Shown here piece after piece: positions 18,249 to 26,040 of a stretch of 55,303 nucleotides of DNA. Every line of letters starts with the position of its first letter. The stretch's first letter is position 1. The position numbers and the translations under genes were made by a program. The notes under the pieces were generated by a model, which was not told the origin of the DNA, did no database searches, and saw nothing but the letters and a program-made list of their open reading frames with translations. This DNA is from Streptomyces sp. TRM49041 (GTDB taxonomy: Bacteria > Actinomycetota > Actinomycetes > Streptomycetales > Streptomycetaceae), in the NCBI RefSeq assembly GCF_008271805.1, contig NZ_VSRY01000166.1, positions 1 through 55,303 on the forward strand, written 5' to 3'.

Positions 18249-19160
18249 TCAGATCTCCAGGAGGTGGAGGACGTCGGTGAGGTGGCGGCGGACAGTCTTG
18301 ATGTAGGCGGGGTCGGTTGCCGGGTCGTTGATCCAGCGGACGGACTGCTCCATGAACCACTCGACGGCCCACATGCGGTGCCAGCCCAGGGCCCAGTTCT
18401 CGGCAGTGAGCCCGCCGCGCGGGGCGAGGGCGTCGGGGGTGCCGCCGGCGGTGACGTACTGCTCCAGGAAGACGCGCAGGCGCACGGGGTGTGGGGGCTC
18501 GATGGTGCCGTGCCAGCTGGCGAGGTCGAGCAAGCCGGGGCCGGTGAAGACGCGGGCGAAGTCGAGCAGCCGCCAGCCGTGCTCGCCGATGTGGAGGCTG
18601 GTGGGGTGGAACTCGGAGTGCACCCAGCCGAACGGTTCCAGCGTCGCTCCGGCCGAGCGGGCCTCGGCGGCCTGGGCGATACGGTCGAGCGCGTCCTCGA
18701 CGTCATCCGCGTCCTGCCACCGGTCGGCCTTGCGTAGCCGTTCGAGGTGCTCCAGCGACCTGGCCGGGAGTGTCCGCAGCCGGTCCTGGTCGAGGACGGG
18801 CAAGGGCGGAGCCGTACGGGTGCCGTGCAGGATCACGGCCGCGGCGACGCCGTCGAGGTCGTCGGCCTCGCGGACGGAGGGTCCGAGGTCCTCCATGAAC
18901 ATGCCGAGCCAGCCGTCCAGGACGGCGGAGGCGTGGACCTGGGGGACGGGTACGCAGAGGGTGTGGGCCAGGCGGAGGGCCTGGTCCTCGCTGTCGAACG
19001 GCTTCTTGGCGTACTTGAAGATGGCCGTGGAGCCGTCGGGGAAGGTCACGCGCTCGACGCCGGACATGGTCCACACGCGTACCTCCTCCCGTACGGCGGT
19101 GGTCTGGCCGGTCGCGGTGAGCAGGTTGTCGAGGAGTTCGGCGCTGGGGTTTGTGGTCAT
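18249..19160 (-). CDS. Aminoglycoside phosphotransferase-like (APH/choline kinase fold) protein with altered catalytic loop
   Basis: This 303-residue protein has an N-lobe with T-A-I-F-K-Y-A-K-K (ATP-binding Lys near 49) and M-F-M-E-D-L-G-P as hinge. The C-lobe reads W-V-H-S-E-F-H-P-T-S-L-H, followed by W-R-L-L-D-F-A-R. In active APH enzymes the loop is H-G-D-X-X-X-X-N; here G-D is S-E and the Asn is Ser, so the usual catalytic Asp is missing while the Mg-binding D-F-A is kept. It may be a divergent kinase or a pseudokinase. It overlaps the methyltransferase operon and is expected to be co-expressed with it. Confidence 0.82.
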   Translation of the reverse strand: MTTNPSAELLDNLLTATGQTTAVREEVRVWTMSGVERVTFPDGSTAIFKYAKKPFDSEDQALRLAHTLCVPVPQVHASAVLDGWLGMFMEDLGPSVREADDLDGVAAAVILHGTRTAPPLPVLDQDRLRTLPARSLEHLERLRKADRWQDADDVEDALDRIAQAAEARSAGATLEPFGWVHSEFHPTSLHIGEHGWRLLDFARVFTGPGLLDLASWHGTIEPPHPVRLRVFLEQYVTAGGTPDALAPRGGLTAENWALGWHRMWAVEWFMEQSVRWINDPATDPAYIKTVRRHLTDVLHLLEI

Positions 19161-19236
19161 GGGAGGGCTCCGGGGGATGGTGGCTTCCGGGGCGGGCGAG
19201 GGATGCCGGCCCGCCCCGGAAGCCTGATCGGGTGGG

Positions 19237-19986
19237 TTACGCGGCGGGGTTCACGTGGTGGGCGTAGACCTGCTCGATCCAGCCCGCCTTGAACGCGGCG
19301 AGGTCGTCGCGGAAGTTCGCCATCGAGGCACCGTAGGGCGCGACCACGCCGCCGGACTGGTCCGGCACGGACTGGCAGCCGTGCACGAGCCGGCCGCCGA
19401 GCGCGGCGTGGGCCTTGATGGACTCGATCCGGCGGTGCTCGTTGAACCAGCCGCCGTGGTAGACCTCGTCGAGCATCCCGCCCATCTCGTCGTCCAGGTC
19501 GAACACGACGGAGGTGGCGGCGGGGAAGAACCAGCACGGGCCGACGTTGGAGATGTGCCCGTCCAGCTCGACCTTGTTGAGCGCCATGAGCGTGGCCGCC
19601 TCGCGGAGCATCCGCAGGTGCTCGGCGGTGATCTGCGGCAGGCCGAGGCCAGCCAGGTGCTCCTCGCGGAAGAGGTACGCGTACACCTCGTACGCGGTGG
19701 CCAGGACGCGGGCCGCGTCGGACGTGGACTCGCTGTGCTGCTTGATGAAGTCGAGCGCGAGTTGCTCGACCGCGCTCTCGGTCGTCTCGTTCACGTCCAG
19801 GAGCTGGGACTTGACCAGCTCCCAGTCGGCGACGAGCCAGGTGTTCGACTCGAAGCGGAAGAAGTACTCAGCCGGGTCGATGGTGATGCGCCGGCCGTCG
19901 ACCTGGATGCCGGGCAGGCGGCTCCAGCGCGGGTCGAACGCCTCGGGCAGCTCGACCGTGATGGCCGTGGTGTCGATGGTGTTCAC
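19237..19986 (-). CDS. Unknown 249-residue protein heading the island operon
   Basis: The protein starts V-N-T-I-D-T-T-A-I-T from a GTG at 19986 with GGAG 5 bp before it. It is predicted soluble and mostly helical after residue 40, with conserved-looking segments F-F-R-F-E-S-N-T-W, H-I-S-N-V-G-P-C-W-F-F-P-A and Y-H-G-G-W-F-N-E-H-R-R-I-E-S-I-K. I do not recognise a family. It is the first gene of the same-strand series with the kinase-like, methyltransferase and HAD genes, and it is divergent from the HTH-TPR regulator. It may therefore be the key enzyme or carrier of the pathway. Confidence 0.75.
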   Translation of the reverse strand: MNTIDTTAITVELPEAFDPRWSRLPGIQVDGRRITIDPAEYFFRFESNTWLVADWELVKSQLLDVNETTESAVEQLALDFIKQHSESTSDAARVLATAYEVYAYLFREEHLAGLGLPQITAEHLRMLREAATLMALNKVELDGHISNVGPCWFFPAATSVVFDLDDEMGGMLDEVYHGGWFNEHRRIESIKAHAALGGRLVHGCQSVPDQSGGVVAPYGASMANFRDDLAAFKAGWIEQVYAHHVNPAA

Positions 19987-20209
19987 CGTGTCTCCGTCTC
20001 TGATTGGCCGGGTTCGGGCACAGGAATGCCCGAGCCTGGTGCGGGCGTACGGAACTTCGGGGTGCCGCCCGGACCAAGGGGGAGCCTGGATCACGGTCGT
20101 GCCGTTCCGGGCGGCTGCTGATAAGTGAACAGGTGGTCACGCTCAGTGGGTACGGTGGAAGGCAGTTGAAGCGGTATACGCGGTTTACAGCTCCGGAGTG
20201 GAGGCGATC

Positions 20210-21565
20210 GTGGCGGCGCAGAGAGACCCCAACTCCCGTCTGCGCGACGCCATCGCGGCGGCCGACTGCACCTACGAGGCCCTCGCCAGAGACGTGCGGC
20301 GCATCGCCGCCGAGAACGGCGAGATCCTCCAGACCAACAAGTCGGCCATCTCGCACTGGGTGAACGGCACCCGTGCTCCGTCGGGCCGGGTAGGTCAGTA
20401 CCTGGCCGAGGCGTTGTCCCGCCGAGCAGGGCGCATGGTCACTCGGACCGAGATTGGCCTCCAGGCTGGTGATGAAGAAGAGCCGGCGGAATCCGACCCT
20501 GTCCTCGCGGTCACCGACCTGGGCCGGGCTGACGTCGAGCGACGCCGCTTCCTCGCCATCGCGGCCTTCACCACCGCCGGCGTCGCCATGCCGCTCGGAT
20601 ACGACCATGAAGCCACCGCCCGCATGCTCCGCGCCCGCACCGGCACGTCCGTGGTCGGGGCAGAGGACGTGGACGTAGTGCGGCAGATCACGGCGGCCTT
20701 CAGCGCCGCCGACGAGCGCCTCGGCGGCGGGCACGGACTGACCACCGTCACCGCGTATCTCGCCGACACAGCCGCCCCCATGCTGCGCGGACGTTTCCCC
20801 AATGAAGCCTTGCGCCGGGCAGCCTTCGGCGCCGTCGCCGAACTTGCCTACCTCGCAGGGTGGAAGCAGCACGACCTCGGCCAGGAAGGGGCCGCCCAGC
20901 GCTACTACCAGGTCGGCTACAAGCTCGCCTGCGAAGCCGACCCGCACGGCCACGCCGCCTGGATGATGCGCGCCCTCGCCCACCAGGCCCTGAGCCTCAA
21001 GCAGCCTCACCACTGCGTCGACCTCGTCGAAGGCGCCCTACGCGCAGGTCTCGGCCATGTCGACGGTCAGACCGAGGCGCTCCTCCACATCACCCACGCC
21101 CGCGCTTACGCCGCCACCGACGAGAACCCGTCGGCCGCACGCGCCCTGCTCGCCGCCGAGGACGCCCTCCTACGAGACGACGGCCCCCAGCCCAGCTACT
21201 CCCGCGTCAGTGGCCCCGCCGCCGGCACCGTTGCCAGCCACACCGCCCGCACCCTGACCGACCTCGCTGACCACATCGGCACCGAACAGCAGCACCGCGA
21301 CGCCCTCACCCGCTGGGACCCCGAGAAGTACAAGCGGGTCCATGCGCTCACCCACGCCGACCTCGGCGACAGCCTCGCCGCCCAGGCCCGCGCCGACGAG
21401 GCGGTCGCCGCCTGGACCCAGGCCCTGGTACTCATGGAGGGCATGACCTCCGACCGGACCCGTAAGGCAATCACCTCAATCCGCTCCACGCTCGCGGTCT
21501 ACCAGCGCCGCCGCGTTCCCGGTGCCGCCGATCTCGCCCGCCGCGCCCGCGAGGCCCTCGCCTAA
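20210..21565 (+). CDS. HTH-TPR transcriptional regulator (NsdA-like architecture)
   Basis: This 451-residue protein has an XRE-like N-terminal HTH (A-I-A-A-A-D-C-T-Y-E-A-L-A through I-S-H-W-V-N-G-T-R-A-P, residues about 12-60). A linker follows, then a long array of TPR-like helices (A-H-Q-A-L-S-L, A-L-L-H-I-T-H-A-R-A-Y, H-A-D-L-G-D-S-L-A). Such HTH-TPR proteins in Streptomyces control differentiation, plasmid transfer or small operons. GTG at 20198 is in frame, but GGAGG fits the GTG at 20210 better. It is divergent from the 249-residue protein, which it may regulate, and adjoins the NUDIX gene. Confidence 0.87.
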   Translation: MAAQRDPNSRLRDAIAAADCTYEALARDVRRIAAENGEILQTNKSAISHWVNGTRAPSGRVGQYLAEALSRRAGRMVTRTEIGLQAGDEEEPAESDPVLAVTDLGRADVERRRFLAIAAFTTAGVAMPLGYDHEATARMLRARTGTSVVGAEDVDVVRQITAAFSAADERLGGGHGLTTVTAYLADTAAPMLRGRFPNEALRRAAFGAVAELAYLAGWKQHDLGQEGAAQRYYQVGYKLACEADPHGHAAWMMRALAHQALSLKQPHHCVDLVEGALRAGLGHVDGQTEALLHITHARAYAATDENPSAARALLAAEDALLRDDGPQPSYSRVSGPAAGTVASHTARTLTDLADHIGTEQQHRDALTRWDPEKYKRVHALTHADLGDSLAAQARADEAVAAWTQALVLMEGMTSDRTRKAITSIRSTLAVYQRRRVPGAADLARRAREALA

Positions 21566-21599
21566 CATGCCCAACAACCCGCCCGACGAAGGGAACACC

Positions 21600-22103
21600 G
21601 TGACCCAGCAGACCGACGACCAGCCCAAGGCCCTCAAGCCGGCGCTCGAATCGATGACCCTGCTGGTCGCGGCCGTCATCGTCCACGACAAGGCCACCAA
21701 CCGCGTCGTCCTCCTCCAGCGCAGCGAGAACGCGAAGTTCGCCCAGGGCCTGTGGGACCTCCCCGTCGGCAAGAGCGAGCCGGGCGAACCCATCACCGAA
21801 ACTGCGGTCCGCGAGCTCTACGAGGAGACGGGCCTTACGGTGAAGCCCGAGTCCCTCAAGGTCGCCCACATCATCCACGGCGCCTGGGGCGTAGAGGCCC
21901 CCAACGGCTTCCTCACGGTCGTTTTCGCCGCTGAGGAATGGACCGGCGAACCCGAGAACCGCGAACCCCGCAAGCACTCCCAGGTCCGCTGGGTCGACGC
22001 CAACGCCATCCCCAAAGCCTTCGTCGACACCACCGCCAGCGCCCTCCACCATTACCTGAATGACGGCTCGGAGGTCTCGCTGGACGGCTGGTCGGCAGCG
22101 TGA
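21600..22103 (+). CDS. NUDIX hydrolase (island copy)
   Basis: A complete NUDIX box G-X5-E-X7-R-E-X2-E-E-X-G is present (G-K-S-E-P-G-E ... R-E-L-Y-E-E-T-G-L, near residues 60-82). The enzyme should hydrolyse a nucleoside-diphosphate-linked compound. The GTG at 21600 with GAAGGGA 6 bp before it is preferred (167 residues); an ATG at 21567 would add 11. Its stop overlaps the next gene's GTG by 4 bases. It is transcribed with the HTH-TPR regulator, a pairing I recall from actinomycete integrative elements. Confidence 0.92.
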   Translation: MTQQTDDQPKALKPALESMTLLVAAVIVHDKATNRVVLLQRSENAKFAQGLWDLPVGKSEPGEPITETAVRELYEETGLTVKPESLKVAHIIHGAWGVEAPNGFLTVVFAAEEWTGEPENREPRKHSQVRWVDANAIPKAFVDTTASALHHYLNDGSEVSLDGWSAA

Positions 22104-22561
22104 GCATCACGCTGCTCCACCTCATACCCAAGGACCCGCACTTTTCGCCTGCGCCCGCTGCGAGCGAGGCTGCGCAAGCCCGGCTACGACAACTGGTTCC
22201 TGAGGCGTTGGGCGGTTACGACGTCTGGGACATCCCCGGCACAGCCTTCATTGATCCCGGGGAGAACTGGTGTGGTGTCCGGTGCCCCGTATGCGGCTCC
22301 GACATCGAAGACTGGTGGGGCGACGCGATGGACACGGCAGCCCTTCCGGACGGCTATTTCGACGCGCTTGCCGTGACGATGCCCTGTTGCTCTGCCCAGA
22401 CGGACTTGAACGCCCTCGACTATGTCGAGGCCGCGGGTTTCGCCAGGTACAGCCTCGTCACCACAGACCCAGAATGCGAGCTGCCACTACAACCAGCCAG
22501 CATCCAGGCGCTGGAGGACCTCCTGGGCACGGACCTGCGACAGGTCATCGCCCGGTACTGA
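22100..22561 (+). CDS. Hypothetical Cys-containing protein coupled to NUDIX gene
   Basis: The GTG start overlaps the NUDIX stop (GTGA), so the two are translationally coupled. The 153-residue protein contains G-V-R-C-P-V-C-G-S-D near residue 60 and M-P-C-C-S near 99, a possible zinc ribbon with four cysteines. The region between, D-W-W-G-D-A-M-D-T-A, is acidic and Trp-rich. I recognise no family with confidence. It could be a small zinc-binding immunity-like or accessory protein. Confidence 0.72.
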   Translation: MSITLLHLIPKDPHFSPAPAASEAAQARLRQLVPEALGGYDVWDIPGTAFIDPGENWCGVRCPVCGSDIEDWWGDAMDTAALPDGYFDALAVTMPCCSAQTDLNALDYVEAAGFARYSLVTTDPECELPLQPASIQALEDLLGTDLRQVIARY

Positions 22562-22579
22562 CGTCAAGCGCTGGCTTCG

Positions 22580-23122
22580 CTATGCAGGGCTGTTCGGAAA
22601 CAGAAGCTCGTACGGCAGGTGATTGTCGTCCGGTACGCGCGGCACGTAGTCCGGGGCCGTGCGTGCAGCCACAGCCAGCAGGCGAGCGGCAGCCTCCTCC
22701 TCGGAGATGGAGGTAAGCCCGAGGGCGTACAGAAGGCGGTCGCGCTCGGCGTCGAAGTCCGGGTGGTCGGCCCGAAGGTCCGAGCCGAGCTCGCTGATTG
22801 TGAAGCCCTTCGCCAGGTCGCGCCAGAGGGGCAGCACCACGATGAGTGTGATGGCCTCGAAGAGGTCGGCGCCGATCAATGTGGCCTGGCCCTCCGAGTC
22901 GGCGTACAGGACGGGCCTCTCCTCGGCCCCAGCCTCCCCGCACAGGTAGTACGTGCCGCCAGCGCCGCAACCGGCTATCGGGTGTAGGGGGTTCCTGGTA
23001 GGAAGGGCAAGTTCCTCGATGGGGTCCCGGCGCTCGACGTCGAAATCGCCAGGCCAGGCGAGCGCGGTGGCAAGGGAAGGCTCCTGCTCGATCCGGCGGA
23101 TTAGATCGTCTGATGCGGTCAT
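22580..23122 (-). CDS. Hypothetical protein, immunity-like
   Basis: The 180-residue protein starts M-T-A-S-D-D-L-I-R-R-I-E-Q-E-P. It has a G-G-T-Y-Y-L-C-G segment and P-V-L-Y-A-D-S-E-G-Q-A-T-L-I-G followed by helices. The alternation of short strands with Y-Y-L-C and Y-A-D-S-E-G-Q-A resembles SUKH/SMI1-type immunity proteins, but I cannot prove the family. It is convergent with the NUDIX-coupled gene and divergent from the 118-residue immunity-like protein. No toxin is recognisable next to it. Confidence 0.65.
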   Translation of the reverse strand: MTASDDLIRRIEQEPSLATALAWPGDFDVERRDPIEELALPTRNPLHPIAGCGAGGTYYLCGEAGAEERPVLYADSEGQATLIGADLFEAITLIVVLPLWRDLAKGFTISELGSDLRADHPDFDAERDRLLYALGLTSISEEEAAARLLAVAARTAPDYVPRVPDDNHLPYELLFPNSPA

Positions 23123-23218
23123 GGGACGGAACGTAACAGCGCCCTCGGACGTCTGGTGCGGCTGGCCTGCTGATCGGCGCTCAGCGGTGCTGTCAGTAGG
23201 GCTTGGCACAGTTCGGCC

Positions 23219-23575
23219 ATGAGCTACGACCTGGCGGTGTGGGTAGGCAGCAAGCCCGCTAACGATGTGATCGCGGGCGAGGTCCTCACCCAGCTGTACG
23301 ACCGCTACATCGACACGGAGGAAGAGTTTCCACCGTCACCGCGTATCGCGGAGTACGTTGCTGGGCTCTTGGCGCGATGGGTGGACCTCACGGAGGACGA
23401 GGAGGACACCTCCCCCTGGTCGACGGGGCCGTTGATCGGCGAGGCGTCCGGGCCGTTCATCTACTTCCCGATGCGCTACAGCATGGCTGAGGAGGCTTCG
23501 GCCTACGCCGCCGATCTCGCGGCATCGATGGGGCTCGTTTGCTATGACCCGCAGGCTCGGCTGCTGCGGCCGTGA
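23219..23575 (+). CDS. Small immunity-like protein (M-S-Y-D-L-A-V-W family)
   Basis: The 118-residue protein opens M-S-Y-D-L-A-V-W, an N-terminus I associate with a widespread actinobacterial family seen near polymorphic-toxin immunity genes. It continues with Y-D-R-Y-I-D-T-E and ends in an A-A-D-L-A-A-S-M-G-L-V-C-Y-D-P helix-strand unit. It is cytosolic with no membrane segment. Function as an antitoxin is inference from resemblance; no cognate toxin is visible. Confidence 0.7.
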   Translation: MSYDLAVWVGSKPANDVIAGEVLTQLYDRYIDTEEEFPPSPRIAEYVAGLLARWVDLTEDEEDTSPWSTGPLIGEASGPFIYFPMRYSMAEEASAYAADLAASMGLVCYDPQARLLRP

Positions 23576-23605
23576 CCGCGTTCAGACCGAGGGCGGGTGC
23601 AGCGG

Positions 23606-24235
23606 CTACGGCCGGGTCCAGCCGTTGGCGAAATCGCATTGGAGGTCCGTCCAGCGGCGCTGTTCGACGGGGACGTGGCTGGGGTAGCCGAGGCGTCCCA
23701 CGCCCTTGACCCACTCGTCCCAGGGGCCGTCGGGCTCCGTGAAGCGGTCGGCGTGGCGGGTGCCGAGGAGGGCGTCGAGGCGGAGGAGGGCACCGAGGGC
23801 GGTGGGCTGGTCGTAGTGGAGGTCGGTGCGGGGGAGGTAGTGGTCGAGGTAGGCGGTGAGGATCTCGGCGTCGGCGTGGGTGCCGAAGCGTGCCAGGGCG
23901 AAGCAGTAGGCGCTGCCGGAGTAGCAGACCTCGCTGGCCAGGAGCAGGTCGCCGATGCGTGCCCGGAACCGTTCGCGGCGGTCGACGCCGATCAGCCAGG
24001 CGGCGGTGATGCGCGAGCGCCATTCGTAGCCGAGGAGAGCTTCCAGTTCCTCGTCGGTGATCGCGGCGGCGTCATTCAGCAGGTGTCGGGTGAAGCGGGT
24101 GGTGTGCCACCACCGGGGGCCCAGGAACCGCCCGCCGTTCAGTACGAGATAGCGCGGGAGGCCGCCGTACATCCTCGTCACGTAGCTCTCGACCACGTGG
24201 CCGTAGCCGACTTCCTCGGGGCGCTGGGACGGCAT
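23606..24235 (-). CDS. DUF6000 family protein
   Basis: The 209-residue protein shows segments I associate with DUF6000: Y-V-T-R-M-Y-G-G-L-P-R-Y, W-R-S-R-I-T-A-A-W-L-I-G, S-E-V-C-Y-S-G-S-A-Y-C-F-A-L-A and Y-L-D-H-Y-L-P-R-T-D-L-H-Y-D-Q. It is helix-rich like a short HEAT-type solenoid. The neighbouring upstream gene ends 3 bases before its start, so they are in one transcript with the HEAT and CPCC genes. Members occur in Streptomyces defence or immunity-like loci; function unknown. Confidence 0.75.
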   Translation of the reverse strand: MPSQRPEEVGYGHVVESYVTRMYGGLPRYLVLNGGRFLGPRWWHTTRFTRHLLNDAAAITDEELEALLGYEWRSRITAAWLIGVDRRERFRARIGDLLLASEVCYSGSAYCFALARFGTHADAEILTAYLDHYLPRTDLHYDQPTALGALLRLDALLGTRHADRFTEPDGPWDEWVKGVGRLGYPSHVPVEQRRWTDLQCDFANGWTRP

Positions 24236-24238
24236 CGG

Positions 24239-24970
24239 TCACCTCTCCGGGTACAGGTCGGTACGGTCGATCCAGGTGGGGGCGACGAAGATGTTGTCGC
24301 CGGTGGGGGCTTCGGAGGCTTCCAGCAGGGACCAGGTGCGGGACTCTTCGACCAGGTGCTCCCAGGGCGCGGCCCAGTTGAGTTCCCGGTCCAGGCCGGT
24401 GTCGGAGATGCCGTACGTACGGCCGGCGTCCACGTGCCAGAACTGGGAGTAGAGGATCACCTGGGCATGGTCGGCCAGGTCGTTGATGATCTCGGCGAAC
24501 AGGGCCGAAGGCCAGCCAGGGGCGTCGTCCGCAGCGGTGGGGTGTAGGTGTGCGATGAGCGGTGGGACGACAGGGGTGCGTGCGCCGAGTTCGGTCAGCG
24601 CCCAGCGGATGCCGACTGGCTCGCTCCAGTCCGGTGGGGTCGCCCGTTCCAGGCAGGCGCGGCAGGCACGGCGCAGGGGCTCGGTGGCGCCGTCGATCTC
24701 CAGGCTCGCCAGGGCCATGGCCGCCCATTCGCGGACGGTCGGGTTGTCGCTGTCCAGCAGGCCGATGAGGGCGGGGCCGCAACGGGGATCGCCCACTTCC
24801 TCGAAGACCTCGATGGCGGTCAGCTGGCCGAAGCCGCCGAGGGAAGGCAGGCCGTTGATGACGGTGGGTATGGCGTCGGCGCCGATCCAGATCAGCTCCG
24901 CGCGGGCGTCGTAGGACTCGTTGGCCTTGCCGTCGAGCTGCTGGACGAGTGTCTCGATGTGGGAGGTCAT
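24239..24970 (-). CDS. HEAT-repeat-like protein
   Basis: The 243-residue protein begins M-T-S-H-I-E-T-L-V-Q-Q-L and contains helical pairs typical of HEAT/ARM repeats: A-R-A-E-L-I-W-I-G-A-D-A-I-P-T-V, L-L-D-S-D-N-P-T-V-R-E-W-A-A-M-A-L-A and T-E-P-L-R-R-A-C-R. The ATG overlaps the stop of the CPCC gene upstream (ATGA), indicating translational coupling. Such repeats mediate protein binding. It is part of a three-gene cytosolic operon with the CPCC and DUF6000 proteins. Confidence 0.78.
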   Translation of the reverse strand: MTSHIETLVQQLDGKANESYDARAELIWIGADAIPTVINGLPSLGGFGQLTAIEVFEEVGDPRCGPALIGLLDSDNPTVREWAAMALASLEIDGATEPLRRACRACLERATPPDWSEPVGIRWALTELGARTPVVPPLIAHLHPTAADDAPGWPSALFAEIINDLADHAQVILYSQFWHVDAGRTYGISDTGLDRELNWAAPWEHLVEESRTWSLLEASEAPTGDNIFVAPTWIDRTDLYPER

Positions 24971-25353
24971 GACGCGGAGTGGTCCCGGCGCCAGAAAGTG
25001 GGCAGCCACCAGCAGAGCACCGAGCGGTCGGCGGGCCACGGGGCGCGGTCCTCGGCTGCCCAGTCCTCGAAGGAGTCGCGTGTCAGGTCGATGGGGCGCC
25101 AGGCGGGGTCGAGCGGCTCGTCCTCGGCCGGCGGGCGGACGTACCGTCGGCCGTGCTCGTCGCAGGCGCCGAAGTCCTGGTAGTTCCGCTGGGCCTCGAT
25201 CAGGGAGACCTTGTTCGCGCCGCCTCCCAGGGTCGGCCAGCGGAACTGGACCCCGTCGTCCTCCCAGAAGCAGACGGGGCAGATCTCGTACGAGCCGGGC
25301 ATCGCGTCCAGCACGCGGTGCCCGCAGCAGGGACAGGGGTGGGAGTCGATCAC
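24967..25353 (-). CDS. CPCC-family cysteine-rich protein
   Basis: This 128-residue protein has the Cys-rich CPCC family hallmark near its start: H-P-C-P-C-C-G-H-R-V-L, then Y-E-I-C-P-V-C-F-W-E-D-D-G and G-G-A-N-K-V-S-L. The five cysteines probably bind zinc. The GTG at 25353 with AGGAGA 8 bp upstream is preferred; the frame is open further back but that part is not family-like. The genes downstream (HEAT-like, DUF6000) are coupled. CPCC proteins are frequent in contact-dependent toxin immunity neighbourhoods, so an immunity role is plausible but unproved. Confidence 0.85.
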   Translation of the reverse strand: MIDSHPCPCCGHRVLDAMPGSYEICPVCFWEDDGVQFRWPTLGGGANKVSLIEAQRNYQDFGACDEHGRRYVRPPAEDEPLDPAWRPIDLTRDSFEDWAAEDRAPWPADRSVLCWWLPTFWRRDHSAS

Positions 25354-25418
25354 CTGCTCAGTCTCCTTGCAGGCCCAGCCGGTGTGCCAGGGATTTCGCC
25401 ACCTCGGAGCCGCCGGCC

Positions 25419-25438
25419 AGTCCGCAGCCAGTCCGCAG
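25419..25438. repeat. Direct repeat pair AGTCCGCAG, 11-bp spacing (arm-like)
   Basis: AGTCCGCAG occurs at 25419 and 25430, one helical turn apart, upstream of attachment copy B. GTCCGCA is likewise doubled at 15789/15799 near copy A. This is the expected layout of integrase arm-type sites. Confidence 0.6.
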
Positions 25439-25541
25439 GACACCCGTAAATAGCTGTCGGGAGCCAACGCATGCCAACCAGGAAACCCCAGGTCAGAGCC
25501 CTGGATGGGGCTCCGCCGCAGGTCAGGATAGCCCCCAGGCA

Positions 25542-25559
25542 TTCCGCTTCAACGTGTGA
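25542..25559 (+). other. Attachment site copy B
   Basis: TTCCGCTTCAACGT matches 14 bases of the ychF 3' end exactly and continues to an in-frame TGA (F-R-F-N-V-stop). CCGCAGGTCA lies at 25516-25525, 27-28 bp before the core. A terminator hairpin follows at 25609. It marks the right end of unit 1. Confidence 0.75.
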
Positions 25560-25608
25560 ACGGCTAGCTACTGCGAGTAAGAGGTCCGTTGGGTTCGCAG
25601 GTGGCGGC

Positions 25609-25636
25609 GGGGCCGGCTTCTCTTGAAGCCGGCCCC
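25609..25636 (+). terminator. Terminator following attachment copy B
   Basis: GGGGCCGGCTTC (25609-25620) and GAAGCCGGCCCC (25625-25636) form a perfect 12-bp stem with a TCTT loop, followed by CTGTTGTTT. No gene ends just upstream, as expected if it once followed a ychF copy. Confidence 0.85.
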
Positions 25637-25712
25637 CTGTTGTTTCTCGCGCTGGGGCGGGGTCGAGAGTCCTGATTCTTCGTCAGGCGGTTGCCCTGCC
25701 CGGAAGTGCTGA

Positions 25713-25738
25713 TAGTGGTACGTTATTCGGTACCACTA
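25713..25738. promoter_or_regulatory. Autoregulatory operator of the YefM/YoeB module
   Basis: TAGTGGTAC (25713-25721) and GTACCACTA (25730-25738) form a perfect 9-bp inverted repeat with an 8-bp spacer immediately upstream of the antitoxin gene. It overlaps the in-frame ATG at 25738, supporting the downstream start. Phd/YefM antitoxins repress through such palindromes. Confidence 0.7.
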
Positions 25739-25755
25739 TGGGGAAGGGGCAGGTC

Positions 25756-26040
25756 ATGTCCATAACTGCGAGCGAAGCCCGCAAGGCGCTCTTTCCGCTG
25801 ATCAAGAAGGTCAACGACAACCACGAGGCCATCGAGATCGTCTCCAAGCACGGCAATGCGGTGCTCGTCGCGGCTGAGGACTATGCGGCGCTGCGCGAAG
25901 GCTCGTACCTCCTGCGCTCTCCGGCGAACGCTCGTCGGCTGCTCAAGGCGTACGAGAACGCCCTGACCAATATCAACGTGTCCGAGCGAGAGCTGATCGA
26001 CCCCGACTCGCCGGATGCTGCACATGACGGTGCCGAGTGA
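25756..26040 (+). CDS. yefM: YefM/Phd-family antitoxin
   Basis: The 94-residue protein begins M-S-I-T-A-S-E-A-R-K-A-L-F-P-L-I-K-K-V, the classical Phd/YefM N-terminal DNA-binding fold, continuing I-V-S-K-H-G-N-A-V-L-V-A-A-E-D-Y. Its acidic C-terminus should wrap the toxin. ATG at 25738 is in frame, but the one at 25756 matches the family start and AAGGGGCAGG precedes it. The stop overlaps the toxin GTG by 4 bases, the typical coupled TA arrangement. Confidence 0.93.
   Translation: MSITASEARKALFPLIKKVNDNHEAIEIVSKHGNAVLVAAEDYAALREGSYLLRSPANARRLLKAYENALTNINVSERELIDPDSPDAAHDGAE

Noticed and set aside
16403..25353. A complete conjugative element (AICE) with replication and transfer genes
   Set aside because: No replication initiator, FtsK-like translocase, excisionase or intact integrase was seen; only cargo-type genes remain.
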